Source: JANQRA01 sp035550735
GTDB lineage: Bacteria > Actinomycetota > Acidimicrobiia > Spongiisociales > ZC4RG35
Reading direction: 5' to 3'
NCBI GenBank assembly: GCA_035550735.1
Contig: DASZOM010000009.1
Coordinates: forward strand, 1 to 64,000
Length of the DNA: 64,000 nucleotides
Shown here: in pieces, positions 1-6,695 of the stretch
Layout of the letters: each line of letters begins with the position of its first letter
Position numbering within the stretch: position 1 is the first letter of the stretch
The notes under the pieces: generated by a model
Databases searched by the model: none
Told to the model about the DNA's origin: nothing
The model's input: only the letters and a program-made list of their open reading frames with translations
Program-made: the position numbers and the translations under genes

Positions 1-15
1 GGGGGTCGTCCCCCC
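1..15 (-). terminator. Candidate ancestral terminator of the tRNA-Ala gene
   Basis: A GC-only hairpin (five G, four-base loop, five C) sits just outside the left attachment repeat. Before integration it would have followed the 3' end of the minus-strand tRNA-Ala gene, so it may be that gene's original terminator, now separated by the element. It touches the window edge and has no clear T-run, so the call is weak. Confidence 0.3.
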
Positions 16-24
16 TCAAAGGAA

Positions 25-78
25 GTGGAGACGATGGGACTCGAACCCACGACCCCCGGCTTGCAAAGCCGGTGCTCT
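25..78. repeat. Left attachment site (54-bp direct repeat)
   Basis: This copy is identical to 3993-4046 and covers the T arm, variable region and anticodon arm of tRNA-Ala on the minus strand, then diverges exactly where the 5' half of the tRNA should continue. It is the displaced tRNA 3' end left by site-specific integration. Confidence 0.85.
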
Positions 79-119
79 ATCGCCGTTTACCAGAGAGAAT
101 CCTACGCAACGTGACGTCT

Positions 120-143
120 GGTGCGCAGCCGGTGCGCGAGACA
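120..143. repeat. Candidate integrase arm-type site, left end
   Basis: A 24-bp sequence that matches 3856-3879 at 21 positions, with the mismatches in one central triplet. Each copy contains GGTGCGC twice, 11 bp apart, and both copies have the same orientation. Presence near both ends of the element suggests an integrase or excisionase binding site; this is inference. Confidence 0.45.
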
Positions 144-195
144 CTAACGGCTCTGCGCGCTGAGTTGGGATGAGCCCCTTGTCACTCGGCTCTCT

Positions 196-426
196 TATGT
201 TGCCATGCCTGGGGTTGAGGAGGAGAGCTCAGATGGCGAAGTTCGTGGTGTTGGTGAAGCTGTAGGCGACCCGTTTGAGTACGCCGAGCTTGTTGTTGGT
301 GCCTTCGATCCTCCCGTTGGTGAGCCGGTCCGTCTCGTGAAAGGCGAAGATCTCGTCTCCCCGTTCGAGGAGCGTTTCGGTCCACATCACCGCGCGGTCT
401 CGACCGTCGCCCGTGCAGACGGGCAC
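196..426 (-). pseudogene. ISL3-family transposase C-terminal remnant
   Basis: The minus-strand reading contains TNGRIEGTNNKLGVLKRVAY, the C-terminal signature of ISL3 (IS1096/IS1165-like) DDE transposases, including the catalytic glutamate region. The frame then reads NFAI, a TGA stop at 229-231, and continues as ALLLNPRHGN, as expected for the family tail if an arginine codon had mutated to a stop. The N-terminal zinc-finger and most of the DDE domain are missing, and no inverted repeats were found. It is a decayed IS fragment inside the integrated element. Confidence 0.7.
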
Positions 427-598
427 AAGGCACTACATCCGCCTCGGGCTGTGACTCGCCTTCCCACCACACTTTTCCCCAACGAGCAACGCCGGCTGCA
501 GAGCGTCGAGCCGGTCCATTGACACGAGCCGAGCGCTCCTATACGCTCGCTTGATCAAGCGCATTTGATCCAACAGCCGAATTTCTTGGGGGCTGCTC
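427..598. other. Intergenic stretch without a recognisable gene
   Basis: This stretch lies between the transposase remnant and the MauE-like gene. No convincing coding frame, tRNA or strong hairpin is visible. It may hold the promoter of the downstream two-gene cargo, but no clear -35/-10 pair stands out. Confidence 0.4.
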
Positions 599-1009
599 TT
601 GGACACGACAGTTGATTCGTTTGTGTCGGTGGCTGTGGGTGGGATCTGCGTCGGGCTTGCCGTCATATTCATTTGGTCCGCCTTCGCCAAGAGCATATCC
701 GTTGTAAGAGGCAACGCCGCAGATCTGATAGATCTGGTGCCGCTCAAACCCACGATGCAGGTAGGCGGCCTTTGGGCTTTGGTAGCTGTAGAACTGGCGG
801 TGGCCCTTCTCCTGATCGCAACGCCGTCCACAGGCCTCTTACTGGCCTCATTGCTGCTCCTCGTCCTCACGGTCAGAGTCGCGACTCTGCGGCGAGAGTA
901 TTGTCAATGCTTTGGTGGTGCTTTTGAGTTTGGCACCAGTAAGGCGGCCCTGATGGCTCGCAACCTAACTCTCTTCGCGCTGTCATTGTTTGTTCCGTCT
1001 TGGGCATGA
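599..1009 (+). CDS. MauE/DoxX-like membrane protein
   Basis: A 136-residue integral membrane protein with about four hydrophobic helices. It has a conserved-looking lysine near the first helix (residue 31), a glutamate in the third segment (65) and a CQCFG motif at 102-106. This pattern is typical of the MauE branch of the DoxX-like family, whose members are linked to thiol/disulfide handling or maturation of exported proteins. It probably starts at TTG with a G-rich stretch about 7 bases upstream. It ends 33 bases before the following lipoprotein ATG, so the two are likely one operon. Its presence as cargo of a tiny integrative element is unusual. The substrate is unknown. Confidence 0.6.
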   Translation: MDTTVDSFVSVAVGGICVGLAVIFIWSAFAKSISVVRGNAADLIDLVPLKPTMQVGGLWALVAVELAVALLLIATPSTGLLLASLLLLVLTVRVATLRREYCQCFGGAFEFGTSKAALMARNLTLFALSLFVPSWA

Positions 1010-1042
1010 CTGCGATCACTCTTGTGGCTGTTGTGGTCACCA

Positions 1043-1849
1043 ATGCAGTTCAGTTCTAGACACCAGGCGCTCGTTTTCATCCTGTTGGCCGTTTCAGGCA
1101 CAGCCTGTACAGGAGCGGCAACCGACAGAGGCGTAGACGCGTCCTCTCCGACTATCGACAGCCTCAAAACAGAAGATCTGGACAATCGGGTACAAGAGCT
1201 GGAGACAGAACTCGATCGGATAAGGCGATCGGAGGAGTCCCTCAGAAGTTCTCTTGAACGACTAACTAGGAACTCCAATGAGCGAGAGGCCGAGCTGATT
1301 CGAGCGACAGATCAATGGATGTCAGCTGCGGATGAACTTGGGAGCGAACTACTCGGCGTTGATTATTGGTGGGAGCATGCGCCGGTTCGGGCGTGTGAAT
1401 CGGCAGTCGGCGGTATTGGCGAGGATTCCGCATCTCACATTCGTGCCGGGCCTGTGCAGTTTCTCTATGCGCGAGAGAATGCGGACGTGGCTACTGAAGA
1501 TCTCGAGCCAATCGATGGTAGATATCGGGCAATCAAACTCGGAGTCGCCGTCGACGCCGGCGAACGTGCGCTCGTCGTTCGGCTTCCTGAGTCGGGCCCA
1601 CGATCTGGCCTCATGTGGTCGATTCGTCAGCCGATGGAGTCCTACGCCGAGGCAATCACTGACGATCTATATCCACTCTGGGTCGGGGAACCTGCCGTCG
1701 TCTTTGAAGCCTGCGATGAGTTCACGACCTCCTTCGACCGGGGATTACTGGTCGCCGGCCCGCAATGTGTTGAACTGGAGGTCCACCTTATGGGGCGCGA
1801 ACGGGCCTGGCGGGCCTCTCTACCTTTCGGTGTAGACGCTTGTCCTTAG
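1043..1849 (+). CDS. Putative lipoprotein with coiled coil, element cargo
   Basis: A 268-residue protein of no recognised family. The N-terminus has a hydrophobic stretch ending in SGTAC, a weak lipobox, which favours the ATG at 1043 over an upstream TTG. Residues of about 45-95 form a heptad-rich coiled coil full of Glu, Arg and Leu. The C-terminal half is globular and contains four scattered cysteines. A MauE-like protein is encoded just upstream, and such proteins often serve disulfide chemistry outside the cytoplasm, so the cysteines may be redox-managed in the envelope. That link is inference from gene order only. Confidence 0.55.
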   Translation: MQFSSRHQALVFILLAVSGTACTGAATDRGVDASSPTIDSLKTEDLDNRVQELETELDRIRRSEESLRSSLERLTRNSNEREAELIRATDQWMSAADELGSELLGVDYWWEHAPVRACESAVGGIGEDSASHIRAGPVQFLYARENADVATEDLEPIDGRYRAIKLGVAVDAGERALVVRLPESGPRSGLMWSIRQPMESYAEAITDDLYPLWVGEPAVVFEACDEFTTSFDRGLLVAGPQCVELEVHLMGRERAWRASLPFGVDACP

Positions 1850-2049
1850 GCATGTTCCGACTGCCCACGGTTAGCCACGATTCAGTCATTGACCCTTTTC
1901 ATCGCACGGGCACCTCACGGACACCGGAGGTCTTCAACTCGGTGGTGTCCCGAGCGCACACGGATGATGCAACCATCAGCGACGCGGTATACCAGTAAAC
2001 TCGCATCCAAGATGATGCAACTGTGTAGGAACCACGACCTCCTGACGGG

Positions 2050-2589
2050 ATGACGCTGAACCGCCGGATCCTCCGCAAGATCGACGACAAGCTCCGTACC
2101 GAGTCCGAACTGGAGCCCGGGGAGTGGATGGCCAAGGTACCAATCTCCGGTGCCACGAAAGCCGTGTGGCAGAGGTACTGCCAAGCGGTTGGTCTGCATA
2201 TGGGTCAGGGCGTCGCCCTCCTGATCAACCAAGAGCTGGCGTCGCTCGTTGACGAGGACCTGGAGACCTTGAGCGACCGGCTCACGGTGCGACAAGCCGA
2301 ACTCGACACCTGGGCATCGACCCTCGCCAAGTCTGAAGGGGAGCTGAGTCGCCGACTACGCGACCTCGAAGTCCGTGAAGCCAGAATCAGAGAACGGGAA
2401 CTCGACGTCAAGAAGCGGGAGACCGAACTCGACATCGTTCAACGCCGGCTGGCGCAGGAGCTGAATGTAACCTCACGACCTCAACCGAGGGCGAGACCAA
2501 GGGTGACGCTCGGACGCAACGATCTGTGCTGGTGCAAGTCAGGCAAGAAGTACAAGAACTGTCACCTCGCTTCGGATCAATCCGGTTGA
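2050..2589 (+). CDS. Coiled-coil protein with C-terminal SEC-C zinc motif
   Basis: A 179-residue soluble protein. Residues 1-65 form a small basic N-terminal region, residues of about 68-138 are a long charged coiled coil, and the C-terminus carries a SEC-C motif with GRNDLCWC at 155-162 and a CH pair at 171-172. In SEC-C motifs the cysteines and histidine bind zinc and mediate protein contacts, as in the SecA tail. The combination resembles accessory proteins of mobile elements, but no function can be assigned. The preceding 200 bases (1850-2049) show no gene. The start is ATG with little ribosome-binding signal. Confidence 0.65.
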   Translation: MTLNRRILRKIDDKLRTESELEPGEWMAKVPISGATKAVWQRYCQAVGLHMGQGVALLINQELASLVDEDLETLSDRLTVRQAELDTWASTLAKSEGELSRRLRDLEVREARIRERELDVKKRETELDIVQRRLAQELNVTSRPQPRARPRVTLGRNDLCWCKSGKKYKNCHLASDQSG

Positions 2590-2635
2590 GCAGAGCGCGT
2601 TCTTTTGCTGCGCACCAATGCATCACCGGATTCAG

Positions 2636-2655
2636 ACGGTTAACTAGTTAACCGT
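2636..2655. promoter_or_regulatory. Perfect 20-bp palindrome
   Basis: ACGGTTAACTAGTTAACCGT reads the same on both strands with no loop. It lies between the SEC-C gene and the 3' end of the convergent integrase gene. A perfect dyad of this size suits a dimeric DNA-binding protein. As a terminator it is less convincing, because it is AT-rich in the centre and has no loop. Confidence 0.45.
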
Positions 2656-2673
2656 GACCGCAGGTGTGCAACC

Positions 2674-2821
2674 GTCTGTTACTCCCTTGCATCATCCCGA
2701 AGTGCATCGCCGTATCGCTCGTCAATGCGGTTGGCGAGGGCTTCGAGGTCCGTTACTCCCTTGCATCATCCCGAAGTGCATCGCCGTATCGCTTGTCAAT
2801 GCGGTTGGCGAGGGCTTCGAG
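2674..2821. repeat. 74-bp tandem duplication of the integrase 3' end
   Basis: Copy 1 (2674-2747) and copy 2 (2748-2821) differ at only two positions. Copy 2 is the end of the integrase coding region including its TAA; copy 1 lies just beyond the stop, so the duplicated codons are not translated in frame. The near identity points to a recent slippage or unequal-exchange event. Confidence 0.9.
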
Positions 2822-3889
2822 GTCTTCCTCGAACAGTGACCCGTAGGTGTCGAGCGTCATCGCCGCGGAAGCGTGTCCGAGCATCCGCTGTACGGCTTTG
2901 ATCGATGCGCCGGTAGAGATGGCCAGGGATGCGGCGGTGTCTCTCAGGTCGTGGATGAGAAGGTCGGGGATCCCGATCCGCTCCGCAGCCGGGGTGAACA
3001 CACGCCGACGGAAGTTGTGGGCCCGTAAGGGCCCACCGCGGGGAGCGGTGAACACGAAGTCGTCCTCGGCCTTCCCGTCGAGCTCGAGCCGGTCGATGGC
3101 CAGCCTGGGGAGTATCACCGTTCGGGTCTCATGCGTCTTGGTCGGTCCGAAGGTGAGATGGCCGTCTATCTCGGTGGCCGACTCCTCGACCCGCACCCGG
3201 CGTGTCTCGACGTCGACCTTATCGACCCGGAGGGCTACCGCCTCGCCGAGACGCAGACCCGACCACCCGAGGAACCAGACGAAGGGTCCGTAGTCGCCGC
3301 ATTCGTCGGCGAGGCGGGACAGCTCGAAGGCGGTGAGGAACCGCTGACGGCGCTTCTCCACCCGAGGGAGTTTCACCTTCGCCGCCGGATTGCGAACGAT
3401 GAGCCCATCATCTACGGCCACACTGAGCGACTGGCGGACCACTCGCAGAGCCTGATGGATGCGGGCGGCGCTGAGGCCTTCGTCTGTCATGTCCGCCACC
3501 CAGGATCGCACCGAGGCCGCCGAGATTCGCTTTAGCTCCACGTTTCCGAACGTCGGCACTATCCGTGAGCGGAGAAGCGATTCGTAGCCTGCACGGGTCT
3601 TCGGTCCGATGTTGTGCAGGCCGGCCAACCATGACTCCGCCCATTCCGCGTATCGGATCGTCCCTGCAGTCGGGTCCACCCATTCGCCGCGCAGCGTTTT
3701 GCCCTCTTCGATGGTCAGCCACTTCTCGGCGTCGACCTTCCGGCGGAAACTCTTCGAGTGGACTCGGCCCTCCGGTCCCCTGTACCGCGCGATCCAGGGT
3801 TTCGGCCGGTCTCGACGTTGGATGTACCCCACTTCGTCCTCCACGGTCACACTGTGGTGCGCATGTGGTGCGCGAGACAAGAGAAACAT
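2753..3889 (-). CDS. Tyrosine recombinase (integrase)
   Basis: A phage-type integrase of up to 378 residues. It has an N-terminal arm-binding domain (RYRGPEGR region near 36-43), a SAM-like core-binding domain at about 75-165 and a catalytic domain from about 180. All catalytic residues are visible: Arg213 (GLRLGEA), Lys251 (TKTHETR), His313 and Arg316 (HDLRDTAA), His339 (LGHAS) and Tyr349 (DTYGSLF). It should integrate and excise the 4-kb element at the tRNA-Ala 3' end next door. The start is uncertain: a GTG at 3844 would remove a 15-residue head that does not look family-like and would leave the putative arm site 3856-3879 outside the gene. Confidence 0.9.
   Translation of the reverse strand: MFLLSRAPHAHHSVTVEDEVGYIQRRDRPKPWIARYRGPEGRVHSKSFRRKVDAEKWLTIEEGKTLRGEWVDPTAGTIRYAEWAESWLAGLHNIGPKTRAGYESLLRSRIVPTFGNVELKRISAASVRSWVADMTDEGLSAARIHQALRVVRQSLSVAVDDGLIVRNPAAKVKLPRVEKRRQRFLTAFELSRLADECGDYGPFVWFLGWSGLRLGEAVALRVDKVDVETRRVRVEESATEIDGHLTFGPTKTHETRTVILPRLAIDRLELDGKAEDDFVFTAPRGGPLRAHNFRRRVFTPAAERIGIPDLLIHDLRDTAASLAISTGASIKAVQRMLGHASAAMTLDTYGSLFEEDLEALANRIDKRYGDALRDDARE
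3856..3879. repeat. Candidate integrase arm-type site, right end
   Basis: Partner of the repeat at 120-143 (21 of 24 positions identical), again containing two GGTGCGC boxes 11 bp apart. It overlaps the most upstream possible start of the integrase gene, so integrase could also repress its own expression from here. Function is inferred from position only. Confidence 0.45.
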
Positions 3890-3962
3890 AGCAGAAACCA
3901 GGTAAGACGACGAGAGATGGCGAGAGAAACGACTGGAGGCAGTTCTCCCAGGTAGAAGACCA

Positions 3963-3989
3963 TTTCTAGCCGTTTTCCCTGAGTGTCAA
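3963..3989 (-). promoter_or_regulatory. Possible integrase promoter
   Basis: On the minus strand a perfect TTGACA (3989-3984) is followed after a short 15-bp spacer by TAGAAA (3968-3963), upstream of the integrase gene and just inside the right attachment repeat. The short spacer makes it a weak candidate. Confidence 0.25.
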
Positions 3990-3992
3990 TTT

Positions 3993-4046
3993 GTGGAGAC
4001 GATGGGACTCGAACCCACGACCCCCGGCTTGCAAAGCCGGTGCTCT
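3993..4046. repeat. Right attachment site (54-bp direct repeat)
   Basis: Identical to 25-78. It coincides with the 3' part of the intact tRNA-Ala gene (3994-4066), so integration reconstitutes a functional tRNA. The strand exchange point lies somewhere within the 54 bp, probably in the anticodon or T arm. Confidence 0.85.
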
Positions 4047-4066
4047 TCCAACTGAGCTACGTCCCC
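3994..4066 (-). tRNA. tRNA-Ala (anticodon TGC)
   Basis: The minus strand folds into a standard 73-nt cloverleaf. The acceptor stem is GGGGACG with CGTCTCC, the D arm starts GCTC and closes GAGC, the anticodon loop CTTTGCAAG places TGC at the wobble-to-third positions, and the T arm has GGTTCGAGTCC. CCA is not encoded. It serves as the integration site of the element on its 3' side. Confidence 0.95.
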
Positions 4067-4140
4067 GTCGACCCGAAGTCTAAAGGACGGTCATTGGATC
4101 GGGATCGGATGGTCCCGACTCAAACGGATCAGATCAGCAC

Positions 4141-4171
4141 TTGACTTGAAGTTGACTTCAACTTGTACCTT
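4141..4171 (+). promoter_or_regulatory. MerR-type promoter with dyad in a 19-bp spacer
   Basis: TTGACT (4141-4146) and TACCTT (4166-4171) are separated by 19 bp, the over-long spacing typical of MerR-family promoters. The dyad TTGAAGTTGACTTCAA (4146-4161) lies in the spacer. Transcription would begin at about the A of the ATG at 4178, giving a leaderless message. No MerR gene is nearby. Confidence 0.5.
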
Positions 4172-4177
4172 GACGAC

Positions 4178-4885
4178 ATGAGCGACAACGCAGAGAGGGT
4201 GGCGCTGGTCACCGGTGCGTCCCGGGGGCTCGGTCTGGCCACGGCACGCGCGCTCGCCGAGAGGGGATGGACCCTGGTCATCGACGCCCGCGGCGCCGAG
4301 GCACTGGCGGACGCGGCCGAAGAGCTGTCTTCGATCACCGCGGTCACCGCCCTGGCCGGTGACGTCACCAACCCCATCCATCGCCAAGACCTGATCGCGG
4401 CGGCAACCGCCTCGGGTCGGCTCGACGTCTTGGTCAACAACGCGTCCCTGCTCGGGCCGAGCCCACAGCCGCCGCTGGCTGACTATCGGCTGGACGTGCT
4501 CAGGGAGGTGTACGAGGCGAACGTGATCGCACCGATCGCCCTCGTCCAGCTAGCCCTCCCCCGGATCAGGGAGACCGGTGGTGTCTTGGTGAACGTCACC
4601 TCGGACGCAGCCGTCGAGCCGTACGCCGGTTGGGGCGGGTACGGGTCGTCGAAGGCCGCCCTCAACCAGGTCTCGAACATCCTGGCCGTCGAGGAGCCCG
4701 GGATCGCCGTGTACTGGTTCGATCCCGGCGACATGAACACACAGATGCACCAGGAGGCATTCCCCGGCGAGGACATCTCCGACCGACCCCCACCCGAAGA
4801 CTCGGTGCCGGCACTGCTCGACCTGATCGAACGACGACCACCTTCCGGCCACTACAGCGCAGCCGCCCTGTCGGCGTCGATGTGA
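4178..4885 (+). CDS. SDR-family oxidoreductase
   Basis: A 235-residue short-chain dehydrogenase/reductase. The Rossmann nucleotide motif TGASRGLG is at 12-19, NNAS at 87-90, the catalytic Ser at 142 and the YGSSK motif with Tyr155 and Lys159. The length is typical for classical SDRs. The substrate is not predictable. The ATG at 4178 is preferred to an upstream TTG because it falls at the predicted transcription start of a MerR-type promoter. Its ATGTGA end overlaps the GTG start of the QueA-like gene by four bases, so the two are translationally coupled. Confidence 0.85.
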   Translation: MSDNAERVALVTGASRGLGLATARALAERGWTLVIDARGAEALADAAEELSSITAVTALAGDVTNPIHRQDLIAAATASGRLDVLVNNASLLGPSPQPPLADYRLDVLREVYEANVIAPIALVQLALPRIRETGGVLVNVTSDAAVEPYAGWGGYGSSKAALNQVSNILAVEEPGIAVYWFDPGDMNTQMHQEAFPGEDISDRPPPEDSVPALLDLIERRPPSGHYSAAALSASM

Positions 4886-5925
4886 CCCTCCTCGAGCGAC
4901 CGATCGAATTCAGCATCCCAACCGGGAGCGACTCCGCCATCCCGGCGGAGCAACGTGGGAATGGGCGCGACGACGTCCGTCTGATGGTGGCCCACCGTCA
5001 ATCCCAGCAGGTCGAGCACACTCACTTCCGCTCGATCGTCGACCATCTCCGCCCCGGAGACGGGATCGTGGTCAACACCTCGGCCACCATCCCCGCCGCC
5101 GTCACGGCCCGCACCCGGGACGGCCGCATGCTCATGGTGCATTTCGACGGCCCGGTGCAGGGAGGGCTCTGGTCGGTCGAGATCCGCACGCCCGTCGAAG
5201 GGGGAGCCACCACCCCTGGCCCGTCGCTCGACCCGCAGAGCCTCGAACTGCCGAGCGGGGTCGCGGTGCATCTGCTGGCGAGAAGCCCCACCACGCCACG
5301 GCTCTGGATCGCCAAAGTCGCCGGCACCGACGACGTCGTCGCCTACCTGGAGGCCCACGGTCATCCGATCCGATACGCGCCCGGCCCGGCCCTCCCCATC
5401 GACAGCTACCAGACCATCTTCGCCACCCAACCCGGGTCGGCGGAGATGCCTAGCGCCGGCCGCCCCTTCACCTCAGAGGTGGTGACTCGTCTCGTCGCCA
5501 ACGGCGTCGCAGTCCTCCCGTTGACTCTCCACGCCGGGGTTTCCTCCTACGAGGCGCATGAGACGCCTGGTCCGGAGCGATTCGAGGTCCCGGCAGCGAC
5601 CGCGAGGATGGGCAACGAGATCCGGCGCTCCGGAGGGCGTCTGGTCGCCATCGGGACCACGGTTGCCCGCGCGCTGGAGACCGCCGCCGACGAGACGGGC
5701 TCCATCCACCCGGCGCAGGGCTCGACCGACTTGCTGATCACGCCCGAGGGCGGGGTGCGCGCTCTCGACGGCCTGCTCACCGGTTGGCACGAGCCGCGCT
5801 CGTCTCACCTGGCCCTGCTCGAGGCGGTCGCAAGGCGTCCCCTGCTGCAGACGGTCTACGACCAGGCGGTGGAGCAGGGGTATTTCTGGCACGAGTTCGG
5901 CGACCTGCTCCTGATCCTGCCCTGA
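4882..5925 (+). CDS. QueA-like S-adenosylmethionine:tRNA ribosyltransferase-isomerase family protein
   Basis: A 347-residue protein of the QueA fold. Family features in the C-terminal half are clear: YQTIFA, a PSAGRPFT block, LTLHAG near the middle, IGTTVARALE, and DGLLTGWHEP near the end. The N-terminal block that normally reads DTRVIPARL is replaced by NTSATIPAAV. QueA makes epoxyqueuosine on tRNA in queuosine pathways, but this divergent actinobacterial type is common in genomes without the pathway, so its reaction is uncertain. The GTG start overlaps the SDR stop by four bases, hinting at a joint role with that oxidoreductase. Confidence 0.75.
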   Translation: MTLLERPIEFSIPTGSDSAIPAEQRGNGRDDVRLMVAHRQSQQVEHTHFRSIVDHLRPGDGIVVNTSATIPAAVTARTRDGRMLMVHFDGPVQGGLWSVEIRTPVEGGATTPGPSLDPQSLELPSGVAVHLLARSPTTPRLWIAKVAGTDDVVAYLEAHGHPIRYAPGPALPIDSYQTIFATQPGSAEMPSAGRPFTSEVVTRLVANGVAVLPLTLHAGVSSYEAHETPGPERFEVPAATARMGNEIRRSGGRLVAIGTTVARALETAADETGSIHPAQGSTDLLITPEGGVRALDGLLTGWHEPRSSHLALLEAVARRPLLQTVYDQAVEQGYFWHEFGDLLLILP

Positions 5926-6017
5926 CCTGGGCACCGACGCACGACCAACGATCCCGGTTTGAGCGGCCTCGGCCGGGGGTAACCGGTGGCCCACATCGAG
6001 TGACGAAGGGACGGACG

Positions 6018-6611
6018 ATGGATCGCTCGCATTTGGAGGAATTGCTCTATCAGGGCATGGAGACAGAGCTCGCCGGAGAGAAGCTCTACGAAGTCGTGGT
6101 GGCTGCCGCGGTCAACGAGGATTTCAAGACCGAGATGGGCAAGTACCTCGAGGAGACGCGGACGCATCAGGACATCCTCTCCCGGGTCTTCGAGGTGGCC
6201 GGTCTCGATATGGACGCCGAGACCCCCGGACGCGCCGTGGTTCGGATGAAAGGCGAGGCGCTGGTGGGTGCGGTGAAGACCGCCATGGACGCCGGCGATC
6301 CCAAGCTGGCCGAGTTGGTGGCCGCGGAATCGGTCGTAGAAGCCGAGTCCAAGGATCATCAGAACTGGGAGCTGCTCGGTCTCATGGTCGAGGAGCTGGA
6401 CGGTGAGCTGAAGACCGCCGTCGAGGAGGCATACGGCGAAGTGGCCGAGGAGGAAGCCCACCATCTGTTCCACACCCAGGGATGGGCTCGCGAGCTCTGG
6501 CTCGACTTCATGGGCGCTCCCGCCGCCATCCCCCCTCCCGAGGAGGAGAAGATGGTGGCCACCAAGATCGGCGCCGGCCGTGCCGAGAAGGCACGGGACG
6601 ACTACATCTAG
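6018..6611 (+). CDS. Ferritin-like/rubrerythrin-like domain protein
   Basis: A 197-residue mostly helical protein. Glutamates and histidines are spaced as in di-iron four-helix bundles: ETELAGEKLYE near 15-25, EETRTHQ at about 45-51, a later ESKDHQNWE segment and EEEAHHLFH near 145-155. This suggests an iron-binding ferritin-like domain, possibly for peroxide or iron handling. The C-terminal tail of about 40 residues is Pro/Lys/Glu-rich. ATG at 6018 follows GAAGGGA. It is a single-gene unit between the QueA-like and PHP genes. Confidence 0.65.
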   Translation: MDRSHLEELLYQGMETELAGEKLYEVVVAAAVNEDFKTEMGKYLEETRTHQDILSRVFEVAGLDMDAETPGRAVVRMKGEALVGAVKTAMDAGDPKLAELVAAESVVEAESKDHQNWELLGLMVEELDGELKTAVEEAYGEVAEEEAHHLFHTQGWARELWLDFMGAPAAIPPPEEEKMVATKIGAGRAEKARDDYI

Positions 6612-6695
6612 CCCCAAACCGCTTTCCTAAGGTTCCACGGCCCAATAGTGAACTTTTGGACGTTTCATTAGCGGTGGCGACAACACTGGGCATCC

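Larger units (their letters stand above)
25..4046. mobile_element. Small integrative element inserted in tRNA-Ala (about 4 kb)
   Basis: The segment is bounded by perfect 54-bp direct repeats at 25-78 and 3993-4046. The right copy is the 3' part of an intact tRNA-Ala gene; the left copy is the same 3' part without the 5' half. A tyrosine integrase is the last gene before the tRNA, the usual arrangement for tRNA-targeting elements. Cargo is a MauE-like membrane protein, a putative lipoprotein, a coiled-coil SEC-C protein and a transposase remnant. Base composition looks less GC-rich than the flanking chromosome. No replication, relaxase or structural phage gene is visible, so it is a satellite-like or remnant element. 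Confidence 0.85.

Noticed and set aside
2674..2821. CRISPR-like repeat
   Set aside because: Only two head-to-tail copies without spacers; it is a duplication of integrase coding sequence.
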